Part shown: positions 26,101 to 39,200 of the stretch, piece after piece | Position numbering within the stretch: the first letter of the stretch is position 1 | Layout: each line of letters begins with the position of its first letter | Assembly (NCBI RefSeq): GCF_008831285.2 | Contig: NC_045140.1 | Coordinates: 23,516,131-23,580,130, forward strand | Direction of reading: 5' to 3' | Length of the DNA: 64,000 nucleotides | DNA from: Nymphaea colorata | Lineage: Eukaryota; Streptophyta; Magnoliopsida; Nymphaeales; Nymphaeaceae | Notes under the pieces: model-generated | What the model was told of the DNA's origin: nothing | Databases searched by the model: none | Seen by the model: the letters and a program-made list of their open reading frames with translations, nothing else | Program-made: the position numbers and the translations under genes

Positions 26101-28599
26101 CCCAGTGTTATCCGTATCGCACGATACGGGCCCATATCGTGCAATACGTATTGTGTAGGTTTGAGATATGATACGCCTACGATACACGATCCGCCTGTGT
26201 ATCGTAGGTGTATCGCCCACATCATGTGATACAGTGACAAAAAGGAAACAAAACCTTGTTTTTTGTGCTTCTTTTAAAATAGATCCTCCCTTCCACTTTC
26301 TAAACATCTTTAAGAGTTGTGGGAGGGGGAGGTTTTACTAGTTTTCTAAAAAAAAATCAATCATATGTTGGTGAAGACATTCCATTTGAAGGCATTGAAA
26401 ATTAAATTTAAAACAATTAACAAAGAAAATGAGGATGACTACGAAGATGATGATGATACTCATTGATTGATGATAATCATGAAATTTGGTACTTGGCAAT
26501 AACGAATTATATGTTGTGGACTTGTGATATAATCTAAAACATTTTAACCTTTTGATTGATGCTTATTGTGTAATTTTGAATCTATGATTTCTCATTTCTG
26601 AATGTGTTGTTGACATATTATAGCTTATGAATGATGAATCATGAACATTATTGTGTGAGATGTGTTTTTTATATGGATTACATTTTTCCTTATTTTTTCT
26701 GATTTTTTCATTGTTTTTTTGTTTTTTTTAATTAAGAAATTAATTTTATGTTATGCTACGCTACATTTACGATACGTTACGATACATGTACGTCTTTTAC
26801 AACATTGAGTTGTACAATTGCTCTCCATTTCAAGCTAAACAAGGTGTAGTGTAAGTAGGCTGAAACGTGACCTAATAATAGTCACCAGCCACTAAAAAAC
26901 AGGAAAAAATAATAAAAAGTAGCTATCAACCACGGCACAAATGTCAGACTCTCAATACATAAACAGATTATGGTGATGGGAAAATTTTAGTATGTTTAAC
27001 TTTAACATCCACAGAAATCACCAGATTAAACTTCAAAATATATGCTTTCTGCAAAAAAATTGCTAAAACACTTATAATGACCCTTACCACATTTATTTTG
27101 TTATACTCGTCATTTACTTTTAGAAAAGGTCATCCAACCAATTCCTCAAATTGAAATCAAGATGATATTGCACGAAAAGATCAAACCAAAAACTAGATTA
27201 TTAACAAAAGGAAAACCAGATATCAGCATGGCAGAAATGATGTTTGAGGATAAAGTATGGCAGGAACTTACTTCTTCCTCTCGGGCTGTCCTTGGAACCG
27301 ACCCAACAAAAAGCTTTGCAAAAGTACCAGTATCAGTAGAATCTGATGAAAAACATACCAAGATTTCAGATTATTACTGGAGAAACCCACTGATAAAACG
27401 AGAAACAAAATACAATGGCAAGCATAAAACTTCCAACTCCTATAAAAAAAAGGGAATGAACACTAAGCAAAACATGCAGATGCAGACACAACGTAGCAAC
27501 CATGAGATTTGACTTACGTAAGGCGCAAGACAGGAGAAGATGAAAAGTGCGTATATAAATGTAAACTAAAATGCACGACCAAGTTACAAAAACAATAAGA
27601 CGAAGCAAGCTAATAACCATGTCATAATCATGCAGGCATAAATCAGTTCAACGACCAACCCAACAACAAAGCCAAATCTATCAGGTAGCTAGGCACTATT
27701 TTACGCCATGCCTCGAAGTTTGAAGTTTGAACAAAATCTAACATCTCAGTCCCATGGAAAATTGGATTGCAAATCTAAGATGCACAAATACACATAAAAT
27801 ATGGCCTTCTTTTTCGCATTTGATCAGTTAGTAAACCTTATTCCTAAACAGCAAATAGGCCCAATTAATTCAGAAAATTCCCAGGCAATCTCAAGTCTGG
27901 AGGGGTCAACTTAGATAATAGACCATTTCAGTAAGGAATCAATGGTCATTTCCTTCATTCTCTGGTTTTGGCAATGATAATCACGACAACATCTCTGTTC
28001 ATGAAGAAAACTTCACTATTAAGAAAAGCAAGCTCTACTGCCACCGAACACCCAATAAGCTTCTTTTACCTTACTTGCAAATGCCAAATAGAGACGAAGA
28101 CAACCAGTAGGAATACCCGTAAAAGAAAAGTGAGGAGCCACAAAAGATCAAAGACCAATGCAAAGCCAACTAAAAGAACGCTTCCGAATGAAACCATACC
28201 AGGGGAGGAGCCTCGACGAGAGAACCCACCGCCTCCACCGCTGGGACTGGAAAACCCGCTGCTGGGTCGCTTGTGGCCGGAGAGATACGGTGGTTGAGGA
28301 GAACCTCCGTACCCAGAACCCTGCCGCATGTTGCCCCCACCGCCACCAGAACGCCCCCCACCTCCACCACCACCACCACCACCACCAGAATGGTGCATGG
28401 GGAAATTATTGGGAGGGTAGCGGTGACCTCCTGAAGGACCGCCGCCACCACCGCCGCCTCCCCTGGAGAATGGCTGCCGCTGGTTGGGATAATCATGGTG
28501 CCCGGAGGAGGAGCGGGAGGACATCCGTGAGTGGTGGTGCCTCCCTCCTCTGCCTCCATCGTGATTGCCACTGGAGCGGTCTCCCCTGTGCCTATCCAT
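17110..28599 (-). CDS. FCA: Flowering time control RNA-binding protein FCA
   Basis: Nineteen exons, in transcript order: 28599-28200, 27342-27272, 25974-25896, 22739-22657, 22566-22515, 20989-20922, 20731-20665, 20546-20467, 20385-20321, 20237-20154, 20070-19905, 19802-19707, 19581-19012, 18866-18669, 18589-18359, 18286-18248, 17393-17331, 17246-17204 and 17117-17110. They sum to 820 residues, near Arabidopsis FCA (about 747). Order: a Gly/His-rich N-terminus; RRM1 (KLFVGSVPRTAREEE, about 142-222); RRM2 (KLFVGSLNKQATEKEIEE, about 233-311); a long Gln-rich region; and a WW domain with Trp 672 and Trp 694 (WTEHTSPEGYKYYYN). A Gln-rich tail ends in WMWKNKPTGN. In Arabidopsis FCA works with the polyadenylation factor FY, bound through the WW domain, to promote proximal poly(A) site use at FLC antisense RNA and at its own gene. 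The assignment is very secure. Confidence 0.96.
21323..21468. repeat. 73-bp tandem duplication
   Basis: Two adjacent copies (21323-21395 and 21396-21468), each beginning TTGATTTTATAA and containing GGTAGATCTATGAACAGTAT, differ at only a few positions. They lie in FCA intron 5. Confidence 0.85.
22740..25895 (-). other. FCA: FCA intron 3, outsized, with candidate internal poly(A) signals
   Basis: This 3156-bp intron lies between KRTGQQQ and GCCFVKYAT, inside RRM1, and is by far the largest in the gene. In Arabidopsis the equivalent intron 3 is where premature cleavage and polyadenylation yields the inactive short FCA-beta transcript. On the transcribed strand, AATAAA occurs at 25382-25377, about 0.5 kb after the donor and directly after a T-rich run, and again at 25244-25239. 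Nothing else recognisable lies in the intron. Function as a poly(A) site is inference. Confidence 0.6.
26103..26805. mobile_element. hAT-like DNA transposon remnant rich in GATACG palindromes
   Basis: It lies in FCA intron 2. The left end reads CAGTGTTATCCGTATCG and the reversed right end CAATGTTGTAAAAGACG, so the first nine bases match at seven positions. The left part has CGTATCG-CA-CGATACG and an 18-base inverted repeat (26170-26187 and 26197-26214, one mismatch) with a 9-base loop. Near the right, CGATACGTTACGATACATG repeats the theme. A short frame around 26390-26465 ends in an acidic tail (NEDDYEDDDDTH), as seen at the C-terminus of many plant hAT transposases. No clear 8-bp target duplication was found, so the family call is tentative. 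Confidence 0.4.
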
Positions 28600-28680
28600 G
28601 ATCGTTGATGGCTCTGAGTGTGTGTGAGAGACCGCCGATGGCCGACTCTCCGGCGCAGGTCGTCTTCGGTCTCTCTTAAA

Positions 28681-28689
28681 TTAGGGTTT
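28681..28689 (-). promoter_or_regulatory. Telo-box-like element upstream of FCA
   Basis: TTAGGGTTT on the + strand is AAACCCTAA on the FCA strand, about 80 bases before the start codon. Telo-boxes are known near transcription starts of many plant housekeeping genes. A nine-base match can also occur by chance. Confidence 0.3.
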
Positions 28690-30055
28690 TAACGGGTCGG
28701 ATCTACACAGCATTCGAGTAGGTCCGGATGAGGGTCCGGCCTTAGCGTACACTAGCAATTATTGGCAAGTGACGACATTGGATAAATATCCTCCTTTTAT
28801 CAATAATAAAGGACACCACGAGACGTATGTCCCTTGAAAAATCTCAACGTTGGACACCGCATTTCAAAAAAAAAAAAGGAAAAAAAACGGCAAATAAAGA
28901 TCCAAACGCATAGGAAAAGACAATGTTCCGGACTTCAAAACTATGTCCCTAAATGGATCATAAATTCCGCAAAAATCATGAACTGATATAATAACTGGAA
29001 GCATCAACGTTCTTTCTCTTGATTCTTGATTGAGATATGCACGTCAGTTTTTCGTTGAATCTTCAAGTCCCCAATGTGCAAAGCTTTTTACTGCATTATT
29101 TTGCGAAGAGAAAAAAAAAAAAAAAAGTAAAAGCACCGAACTTTTCTTGGTCTCAATGCAAAAGGTTCCTGGGCTCGAAAATCGGATCAATTGTGAAGCT
29201 TCAAGTCCGATTCATCGAGCAAATTCACATGGATGCGGATGATAATAAAACTCCCGTTTGCTCTAGGATTCTTATACCTAACTTGAAGTCGGAACCCTAT
29301 TACGACTTAAAGTCCAACCCAGTTAATCATAAGTCCACGCCTCCAGATAGATCCAAATTTTTCGATGTCAACCCACACCACCTCGATTCATGTCAAAATC
29401 CCAGCCTGGACAATTTACATGCATACCAGGCCCCACAAGCCTGACCCAGTCAAGCACGTACTTAAACAATAGAAAAGCCCAGCACACCTTGAGGCTTCAT
29501 CTACATTCGGTTCCCGAAACAATATCCACAAAACCAGACCCGAGTACACAAATCAAAGCGGCTCTTTGGGCACCTCCGTCTGCAACTTGATGGTGTTCCA
29601 GATAAAGGAAACCAACCAGGTGTCCTATATTCTCATGCCAAGTGTTGGCTGATACCCCTCGATATAAACAAAGATAAAGGTTCAACACAAAGGGGCACAT
29701 AAATTATTATTTAAAGTATTCATAAAACGGAGAAACCCCAGTAGCTTTAGCACACGATGCTCCAGCCATTTGCCTAGTGGTGTGCAAGAGGCATGAATGA
29801 TTCAGAGAGTCAACTTTCTTAACTACATGTTCTATAGTTCTTTTAACATTGACTGCCAATAGCACCTATGATATTTGTTGCTACCAAACTAGATCCTGCT
29901 TTTGGAAATAGCTGGTACTAATTCATTGACAAAATTTGTTTCCAATCATAAAACAATGATCACAACAAAAGAGCCTCCTCATCTACCAAAACTGCAAAAT
30001 GAGGGAAAACAATGAAGACAACTTTGATCAACAATGAGTAAATGGCAAAATCCAA
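28690..30055. other. Spacer between HisRS 3' end and FCA promoter
   Basis: HisRS and FCA are both on the minus strand with about 1.45 kb between them, which holds the HisRS 3' UTR and the FCA upstream region. An open frame at 29037-29444 has no recognisable domain and includes an A-run translated as poly-Lys; I take it as chance. Confidence 0.6.
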
Positions 30056-30689
30056 CTACACCACAACATTGCTACTGCTACATTGGAAGGTGAGCAATCG
30101 GCTGCTCAGTACCTTGACCACCTCTGACCTAGGCACAATCTCTTCTTTCATGGCTTGCATGTCCTTTAACTTGGCAACACCATTCTGGAGCTCGTTTTTG
30201 CCAACCATCAGCACCCAGGGAATGCCAGATTTATCTGCAAGCCCAAACTGTTTGCCGATATTCTTGTCTGATGTGAGCACGAATTCTGCTTTCAAATTGG
30301 CACTCCAAAGCTCACTGACAATCTCAGCAGCTACATCCAGTGAGCCAAGCTTATCTCCCGAGACAACCACCATAATTTGAGTTTGTGCCGCTCTTATTTC
30401 CTGTAAAAGTTGGTCAACGGAGAAATTGAGATCAGAAGATTGGGCTCTAAGCCTCTAGTGACGTACCAATAGGGGTGATTTTATCCATGATTGTCAAATG
30501 CACTGAAAGCCACGCCAAAGTGAGAACAAAAAGAAACTAAGAATAAAAAGGAGGACAAAGCAGTAATAATTCAATCATTTCACGTCCATTGCACAAACAT
30601 GCATCACCTACTTGGCGTCTGCAAATTATTTTCACAATTATGAAGAGGCACCAGAATGTGCTATCCTTAAATCACAAAAACATAACAGA

Positions 30690-30726
<37 letters not shown>

Positions 30727-33170
30727 GTATACCTTCTGCTCCTTTTCCATTTGTTCCATTATTGTGAACACCCTTTCTATTCCCAAGCTCACCCCTACGG
30801 CAGGGACTGGCTTTCCGCTAAACATCCCGACAAGATTATCATAACGTCCTCCAGCAGCAATTGAACCAACCTAATGGTGCAAATAACAAGAACATCAGCA
30901 GAAAAAAGGGACAAAATGCATGTATTTGAAAGCAGTGTGTTGACCATTGTTGGTGAAAGCAAGGACGATATCGGAAGACAAGAAGATGAATAACACATAA
31001 CAAGATCATGTCACAGTGGTGTGAGTGGCTTCTGTAGGTTCAACATCCAGATTCTAGATACATCCTTCTCACCACCTTCTCTTTTGGCGCACTCATCCAC
31101 CATTGGTGTGATAAAGATCAACAGTGGTGTCACAAAGGAAGCTAGAATAAGTGTGACAAAGCAAGTTACCACTATATTCTATTTCTCATCAAGCATTTAT
31201 AAACCAGTCATAGATGCCAACAGAAGAAATTATACCATGAATGTGATAGTCCATATTAAATAGTATCCTTACCCACAGCCATCATATAGTACCTTGTTGT
31301 TTTTAACATCTCCACTTTAGACATTTTATGGCCTCCATTGACAACCAAAGTAGCATTTGGATGACACCCTCAAAAAACATCGTTTAGTAGTTTTTTAATC
31401 ACTTCCAGTAACCTGGTTTATGTGTTCAGGTGACATCCAAAACAACATTTTTTGTGAAAAACCTAGGGGGCTAGGTAATTCACTCCCTTTCAAAAAAAAT
31501 CATTTTATCCCAAAGATGCCTTGAATGACATTTTGCCTCCAAAACACTGTTTAAGGGTGTCATCAAAATATGCCTTAAAGATTATCGAGCATTAGGAGTA
31601 TATGACACTACATATATTAAGATGACACAAGACAAACACTAGATGCTTACAAGATATTGGTCACCAAACCAGAACAGCATATGGTGCAGAGAGGAAGAAG
31701 ACAGGAGTAGGTGACACAATCGATCTCAAAGTTTTTCTTTTTTTCCCCTTCTAAGTTGAAACGGTATCTCTCTTTCCATTTCAAGAAGCAAATCTCGCAC
31801 AAGGCGCAATATCTTTAGCTTGTGAAGACATTTCTGACGGTTAAAGAATCTTGGTGATTTGTTTCAATAACAAAGTTGCTCATGTTGCCTTCAATGTACT
31901 AAGCTGAAAGTATATAATGCACGCCAAACTGGAAGTACATCAATTATATAAAGCAGGACATGCTGTCCAAGTGAACCAAACCATGTAACTGTAACAAGGC
32001 TAGGAAGATGCACGTGATACCTGTGTAGAACCTTTAAAAACAGCTTCATAAATAACTCCTGTGTAATAATCAAGACCCCTTGCCAGACTCAAGTCAAAAA
32101 CAACTCGATTGATGCACCTGGATTTCTCCAAAGCAGTGAATAAAATCTCCAGTTCATCCAAGACAGAGCTACAGTTCCCAAGGAATGGACTGCCCTCTTT
32201 CTTTAGCTCAGCCAATATTTGCTGGGGGTGCCCTCTTTTCTTAACAAGGGAACCAATCATATCCGTTGTCTCCCTACTTAAGCCCTTCTCATCAACCTGA
32301 CACAAAAGGATATATGATAAGCATTTAAAAGCAGGCTAAAGCAAACTACGTCACACACCTGGGATGTGGGTGCAGCATTTTTCCCAAAAAAGAAGGGTGC
32401 AGGTAGGATATAAATATATATCGTCCACAGACAATAAAACTAGTAATGACAATTAATAAACTATAATTTTATCAATGATTCAACAGAAAAAAAAAAAGCA
32501 ATTTGTTTGTTGCCATACCCAAGCGGCAACCGAAGTTGTGTCAATTCAGATGTGGCAACCTTTTTGAAGAATTTGTGTTACTTAGAAAATAAGGTTACAG
32601 CACGGAAGTGCAGTTATCAGAAAAGGGGGGGAAGCCCCAAATGATTGCACTATTGGACTAGATATTCCCATAACGTGGAACAAACCAAAAAGCAGCACCA
32701 CCCAAGTCTCTACCTCCCATTTCCTTTCCCATTATCTGCAAATTAGGTTTTCGAGAATAACTTATGAATGAGGTTCAAAGAACATATCTTTTGGAGTAAA
32801 CATATGGACTATGGAGGCATGTGACAAGTGCATGAATGTTAATAAGACTGTCGGTTGAGTGCAGAACCAGATAAAATACACTCACTCTGCAGAAGCTGAT
32901 GTTGGCAATCTCCCTTGTGGTGAGACATGCTGCTCAGTGGTTTTTACAATTGAGAATAAATAAAGTTGGTCACCGGGTAACTCGGACACTAAATCACACA
33001 GATAGTGGTACAAATACAGGCACGCCCCTTTTGGGGTTTGGTTGGGGGTGTGGGGGGCGCTGGGTGGGTGTTGTGGTGGTGGGTATGTGGGGTTGGGTGG
33101 GGTGTTAGGGTACATATACTACAATTTTAAAAATTGTGAATATGGGGATAAGGCAAGGTGTATATACATA

Positions 33171-33206
<36 letters not shown>

Positions 33207-36200
33207 CGCAAAATCTACAAAAAAAATATGCAAATTTAATAAAAAACACGTGAAAAAAAGTGCAAAACAGGTGAACGATATATTGAATAATTAATGTGCA
33301 AAAAAATAATATTTAAAACTTTAACATTAATATGGAAAATGCAAAAAATTAATATACATGTTTTAAAAAACGTCCAAGTGTGTTGCAGTTCCAGTGTCCA
33401 TGTGTCAACAAGGATATGATGACCATTTTGCCGTATTTGTGTCACATAGCTGTGGGATGTGGGACAGGTTTTACCCTAGGCGATCAGTGAGGTAGGAAGG
33501 AGATAAAAGTATCACTAACATGTGATCCAACCAATCTTGAAAATGTATATTTTTTGCTAGCATAAAGAACAGAATTTAGCAAATCATATGATGGTATAAA
33601 ACTCAATATTATTTCTTAACTTGAAAGATTCCTCTCAATTTTTCCCTCACTAATCAATTGTAAATTTTCAAAAAGTCTCAGAATGTTCAGTGATGTTCCC
33701 AAATGAAATAAAGCACAGTTAGGAAACTGTGTTGCCCCATCTGTGGAGCTACATTCACAGGAACGGGCAAGATGAGGCTATTCCAATGGTATTTACCACA
33801 AAATATTTTGAAGAAACCTGGTTCGCATACCTCAAACTATATTACCTTATCAATCAGAAACAACAAAGTTTGAAGTTTATCAACTAACAGCAAGCCAATC
33901 CTATATCTCTCCTGAGTAAAATCCAGTGATGAAGATTACAACCCAGACCCCACCTCCTCCCTCCCATCCACTAATTATAACCAGGAACTTCTTTTGTCTA
34001 GAACTGCCTATATCGAAAATGCTCTAACAACCTGATTTTTCCACTGCTAGGGTGAGGCCCAGTCGACCAAGTTTTCCGGCCATCCCCAATTTTGATTGCC
34101 AGTTTCTACATAACATCTTCCATCAAAATGAATAGATAATATTAACAATGCAAATTTAGTTCATTTTTTGCAAAATTATTCAGCACAGGTTAAACAAGCA
34201 TACATTAGACCGAAAGCATTAAAATCCCTACAAGTTACAAAAAACAAAAAATATGTTTTCATGAGAACACTGTCATAACCAAAAAATTCAACAATTTCAT
34301 GCATACACATAAATCCCAAATTCAACAACATCCTTTGCATTCACAAGATCAGATGCTCTCACCAGTTCCTTCTGTACTTGTTCAAATGTCTGTTTATCTA
34401 ACTTGTCAATGCTGGAACAAACAGTTCTAAATTTTTCAGGTGGCACGCCACAAATCTCTAACATTCCATCTAGCAGCCTTCGATGATTCAATTTTATCTG
34501 CAGAAAAAAGACAAAAAGATTAGAAAGTTAAAACCAGTGGATAGTAGCATCCATTGGAGGAAGCATAAACACAGCACGGCACCGCTGCAAAAAATAACAT
34601 TAAACTTGAAAGAGTCATACTATGACCACAATAAAAAATAACAAACAGAAGTCATTACCTCATAATTGCCAATATTTAGTTCATCCAGCAACTCTGTCAC
34701 AATCTTGATAACTTCAAAATCAGGTTGCATTAATGGATACTGACCAGCAATATCAAAATCACATTGGTAGAACTCCCTATATCTTCCTTTGGATGGATTG
34801 TCCCGGCGATACACTTTTGCTATCTGGTATCTTCTCATATTGTTAATGCCATTCATGGCTAGGTAACGGGCAAAAGGAACGGTAAGGTCATAACGCAATG
34901 AGCATATCTCACCACCCTGTAAATCATCACACTCAGTCCAAATCATCTTCATAGAAAGCAATTCAAACTAACTTCAAATTGAAGATAATCCTTAGGCAAG
35001 CAAGTTATATTTTGGAAGGCTGGCCTGCATATGACTCCGGATTATATGAAGAAAATAATCACAGAGCAATAAAATAAGCTACTGATTATACAGCTCCGAA
35101 GGATCAGAATGAAAGGGAAAGCCCGAAACATGAACGAACAGAAAATAAGTTCAACAAAACCAAACAAGTAATTAGAATAAGACATTACAGACCACCAACC
35201 ATTAACAACTTTATTGAGACAATCGCTGGAATATTGACTTTAGATGATAAGCACCCATGTATGAGGTCAAAAGGATATGTAGCCTATATATGAAGGTCAG
35301 AAGGCTTTTCAGTTTCAATTAATCAAGAACCGTATTCATGCTCAATCATTCTCTCTTGTTGTTTCCAACTAAATGAGAAGAAATTATACACTAATATTAT
35401 TTCAGCAATCTCAAGGATCAGAAAGTTCTAAAGGTTTCAGGGTTTCCACTGCTTCTGTTTTCCTAAAGTCTATTTAGATGTCGCTGGTTTGCAATCATGA
35501 TCAGTTATGGCTATCTCAGTCAGTTGGAAAATGACTAAAGATAATGTAAAACATTAAGAAAAAACTAACTCGATACACATATACCAAAGGACCAACGTCT
35601 CAAATCCCAGTCTAAATTGTACATCACAAGTCCAATCATGCAATAATATAGGCCTTTCACAAATCTCAGGTTAATCTCCGCACCTAAAATTTTTATAATA
35701 TTAAAGTAAGCCTTTGACAAAATATGTTTTCGTCATAATGTAAGTAAAAAACTCCTAAATATTGGACCATAATAATATAAAAGGATGAAGAAAAAAATAT
35801 GCTCAAAATTTTGGACAAAATACAAATGTAAAAGTAGTAACTGAAGAACCATAATATTTATGAGTACATAATGTTAATTAGTTATTAAAAAATGCTGAAT
35901 TAATTTTTCAAACTTTCAATTTGGAAAGCATCCCTAATGTCTATGGCTATGAATCACAACAGTTGCACCGTGAACTTGTGTATGTGTGTGCGTCTGTCTG
36001 TGTGAGTGTGTCGGGGTGTATGTGTGTGTGTACAAAAGAGAGAGAGAGAGAGAGATCAACACATTAAAGCGATCAGCAATAGTGCAGCTGCAATGCACAA
36101 AACTAACGTGCATTAGTTAAAGTTGTTGTATTCGCCAGTGAGTGAAACAAAAACCAAACAGAAACAATAGGACAAAAAGTCAAAAACACCTAGCAATTTC

Positions 36201-39200
36201 TCTTGCTAAGCAACTAGATAACCCCAGGTCCTCAACTAGGAAAGAAAACTTCCGTCAAAGACATCATGATGGTTTTAGTGCCATAACAAAGGTTTATGAG
36301 CAAATTTTCAATGCATATACCCCATACATGTATATGACATACCTGGTCAGCAAGATCATATATCAGTTTTGAGTCCTCTCCATACTTTCCCATGAGAGTC
36401 TCTCTCAATTCAAATGCTGGTGTATCCAATGCAACGCCTCCATGCCTCTTAAACACTCCAACAATAATTGAAAAAGCTTTTTCTCTTATTGCCATTTGCT
36501 CTTTACCAAAATCACGTGTACCCTAGCAAATAAAGCAATACGTTTTAGTTCAAATTTACCCAACAGGGTAAAACGTTAGTGAGTACCTGCAGCAAAGACA
36601 ATGCACAACCGAAAACCAAAAGAAAGAAAAACATTACACGATTATTTGCACATGTAGAGTAGAAGTTTCACAAGGAAAAAATTTTATTAACTATAGCAAC
36701 TAAGAAGCACATGATACGACCCCGTCCATGCTAAAAAATAACACGTACAAGCACACTAAAGATCCAATATCTTAAATATTCTGCGAGCTATAATCTCAGA
36801 TTTGTAAGGAAAGTTAATGTATTGCAGGCTCCAAACCAAGATCCAAGATATCTCACGTGCCCATTCTCATATACATTGATTTGAGGTAGTTCTACAAATT
36901 GGATTGAGAGCCAAATCAACAAGTATGTATGTTCTATCACATCAGATGTGTTGCCTCATACTTTGATTTGTGATCGAAGCCTTTCAAGTTTCAAACTTTC
37001 AACACCAGCTTAACAAAATGAAAAAAGGAATTAAGAACTTCGTTGCAAGCCTATGTAAACAATCCAATTCTAAAAACTTTTAACAGTTTAGAGCCTATAG
37101 TTGCCAAGAAATTCGTACTTGCTAATGGGAACCATTCTGAATCACGAAACTTTGTTTTCTGAACTCTAGAGATAACACAAGTACTTCCCATTTTAGAAAG
37201 TATGCTTTAAAAAATGTGAAAAACTTGCACCCAGTTACATGGATTGGGATTGACCAGAAAGGACATCCGGGAAGAACGGATCCTACAAGGAAGAACAAAC
37301 ATACTTCCCAACAAAAGATGTACACGTTTAAGTCCATGTTTGTGTCATATACCAAAACGGAGAAATGCACGAACTGCTCCTTTCCACTTACTTTACCTGA
37401 TGCTCCTTAGCATCACATGCTTTTCATATATCAGGATATCTTTTAAATACTTGCTTCTTACCTCCCGGCTCCCGCTTTGTTCAACTACCACTAGTTTATG
37501 GATATAACGTCACATTTAAACATTTCCAACTCAAAGCTGATGGCCAAAATGGCCATTGCTGAGATAGGTAGACGGCAGACCAGTCAGATCATAAGGGAAC
37601 AAGCATCAGTTTTGGGTATTTCTGACGTCTCATAAGCATATATATTTATTAAGAAAAACAAGTCGGAATGGACTCGTGAAGAAAATAATTGCTAAAGCAT
37701 GGAGATGCCCGGCTATCACTTTGACCAGATGAATTCCAGTTATTATTAACTGCACCATGAGTATCTTATTCCACTTTTGATGAACAATGTGGCTGCACCC
37801 ACCTGCTGATATAATTGCTTTTCACGATAACACTACTTTTCCATATGTTAGAATCAGTAAATAACATTTTCATCGGTACTATTTGTGCAATAATGTCTAT
37901 TGTACACCATCTTATCCATAACCGAACAGTGTCGAAATAAACATCCTCATCAAACTTACAAAACTATCTTGAAAAACAGATATAATTAATGAAAAGGCAC
38001 TTGAACTACATACCTTGGGGATTTTAGGTAGCCGTCTCACTTCATTACTTTCCACGATCCCCTTCACCGTATCCAGCAAAGCTGTAAGCTCGGGATCTTT
38101 TGGATCAAAAAGGGAACAAATCTCACTTGCCCACTCCGCAACTTGAGTATCTGCATCATTCACTTTGCCATCTACATTTCCGTTCTCACACCTAAGTCTG
38201 GATTCTATAACCTGACCTATGACCAGCCTAATTGCCGCGGTACCCTTGCCTACAACCATCTCCGAACTTCCCTTTTTCTTTTTCTCGTTCTTTTCCTTCT
38301 CTCCGGGTTCATTAGCTGCATTCGCGAGGGCCCTTTCACGCACTCTGAGAACGAGCACAGCAACAGCAGCCTCCCATGCTACAATCTCTCTTGTTTGCTT
38401 CAGCAAAACATAAATGTCATGGAGAATAAGAGCACCCTTACTTTCATCCGCACTAACTTCCAAAATTCTCTTTACCCGTTCCTTTAAGCATTCCATAGTA
38501 GGACACTTCCTCGAGACGGCTTCCATCATTCGCACTCTGAGCTCATCATCTTTAAGAGTTTCAATGCATGTTTTTGCTCTAGCAAGACTATTCCCGCCCA
38601 AATTCCTCAACAAATTCGTCAATGGCAAAACCGAGTTCACCAAATCCGCCTCGCTAAACATGTAGCCAGAAAACTTCCTCTCTGCACTATTCGTCTCCAC
38701 CCTCACTTTCAATCGAAGAGCCTTCACTGCACCTCTCAAGCTACCGTGCATATACGGTATCGACGAAAACGCAATTTCCTTCAAAGACCCCAGCAGCTTC
38801 GATCCAAACACGATCCTCTTCATATCCGCCGCCACGTCCGTCACTTCCCTTGATCCCAACCCCTCGCTCGAGACAGGCAAATCAAAAACCTTGCCGTCGA
38901 CAGCAGACACCTCGCACGACATCGCCGCGACTGCATCGACCACGGGACACAACGACGCAGCCGAATGCTCTATAAGCGCCGCCACCGCAAACGATGCCGA
39001 AGCAGCTCCCTCCGCAGCCTCAAACTCCTTAGCAGAAATCCCAAATTCGACACCATCCCCCACAACAACCCTCGAGAAATCCGGAGCTATTTCTACTTCA
39101 CGGTCGCCATTGATAGCATCCGCTAGGGAAATGGCGAGGGAAGGGCGGAATTTGGAGGAGAAATTTGAGAGGATGAGTTTGTTGACGAAGACGGCGATGG

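Noticed and set aside
28158-28601. 147-codon frame on the + strand with His/Arg-rich content
   Set aside because: Antisense to the Gly-rich first exon of FCA, caused by GGN repeats.
29037-29444. 135-codon + strand frame in the spacer between HisRS and FCA
   Set aside because: No recognisable domain, includes a poly-Lys from an A-run, and there is no splice or promoter support.
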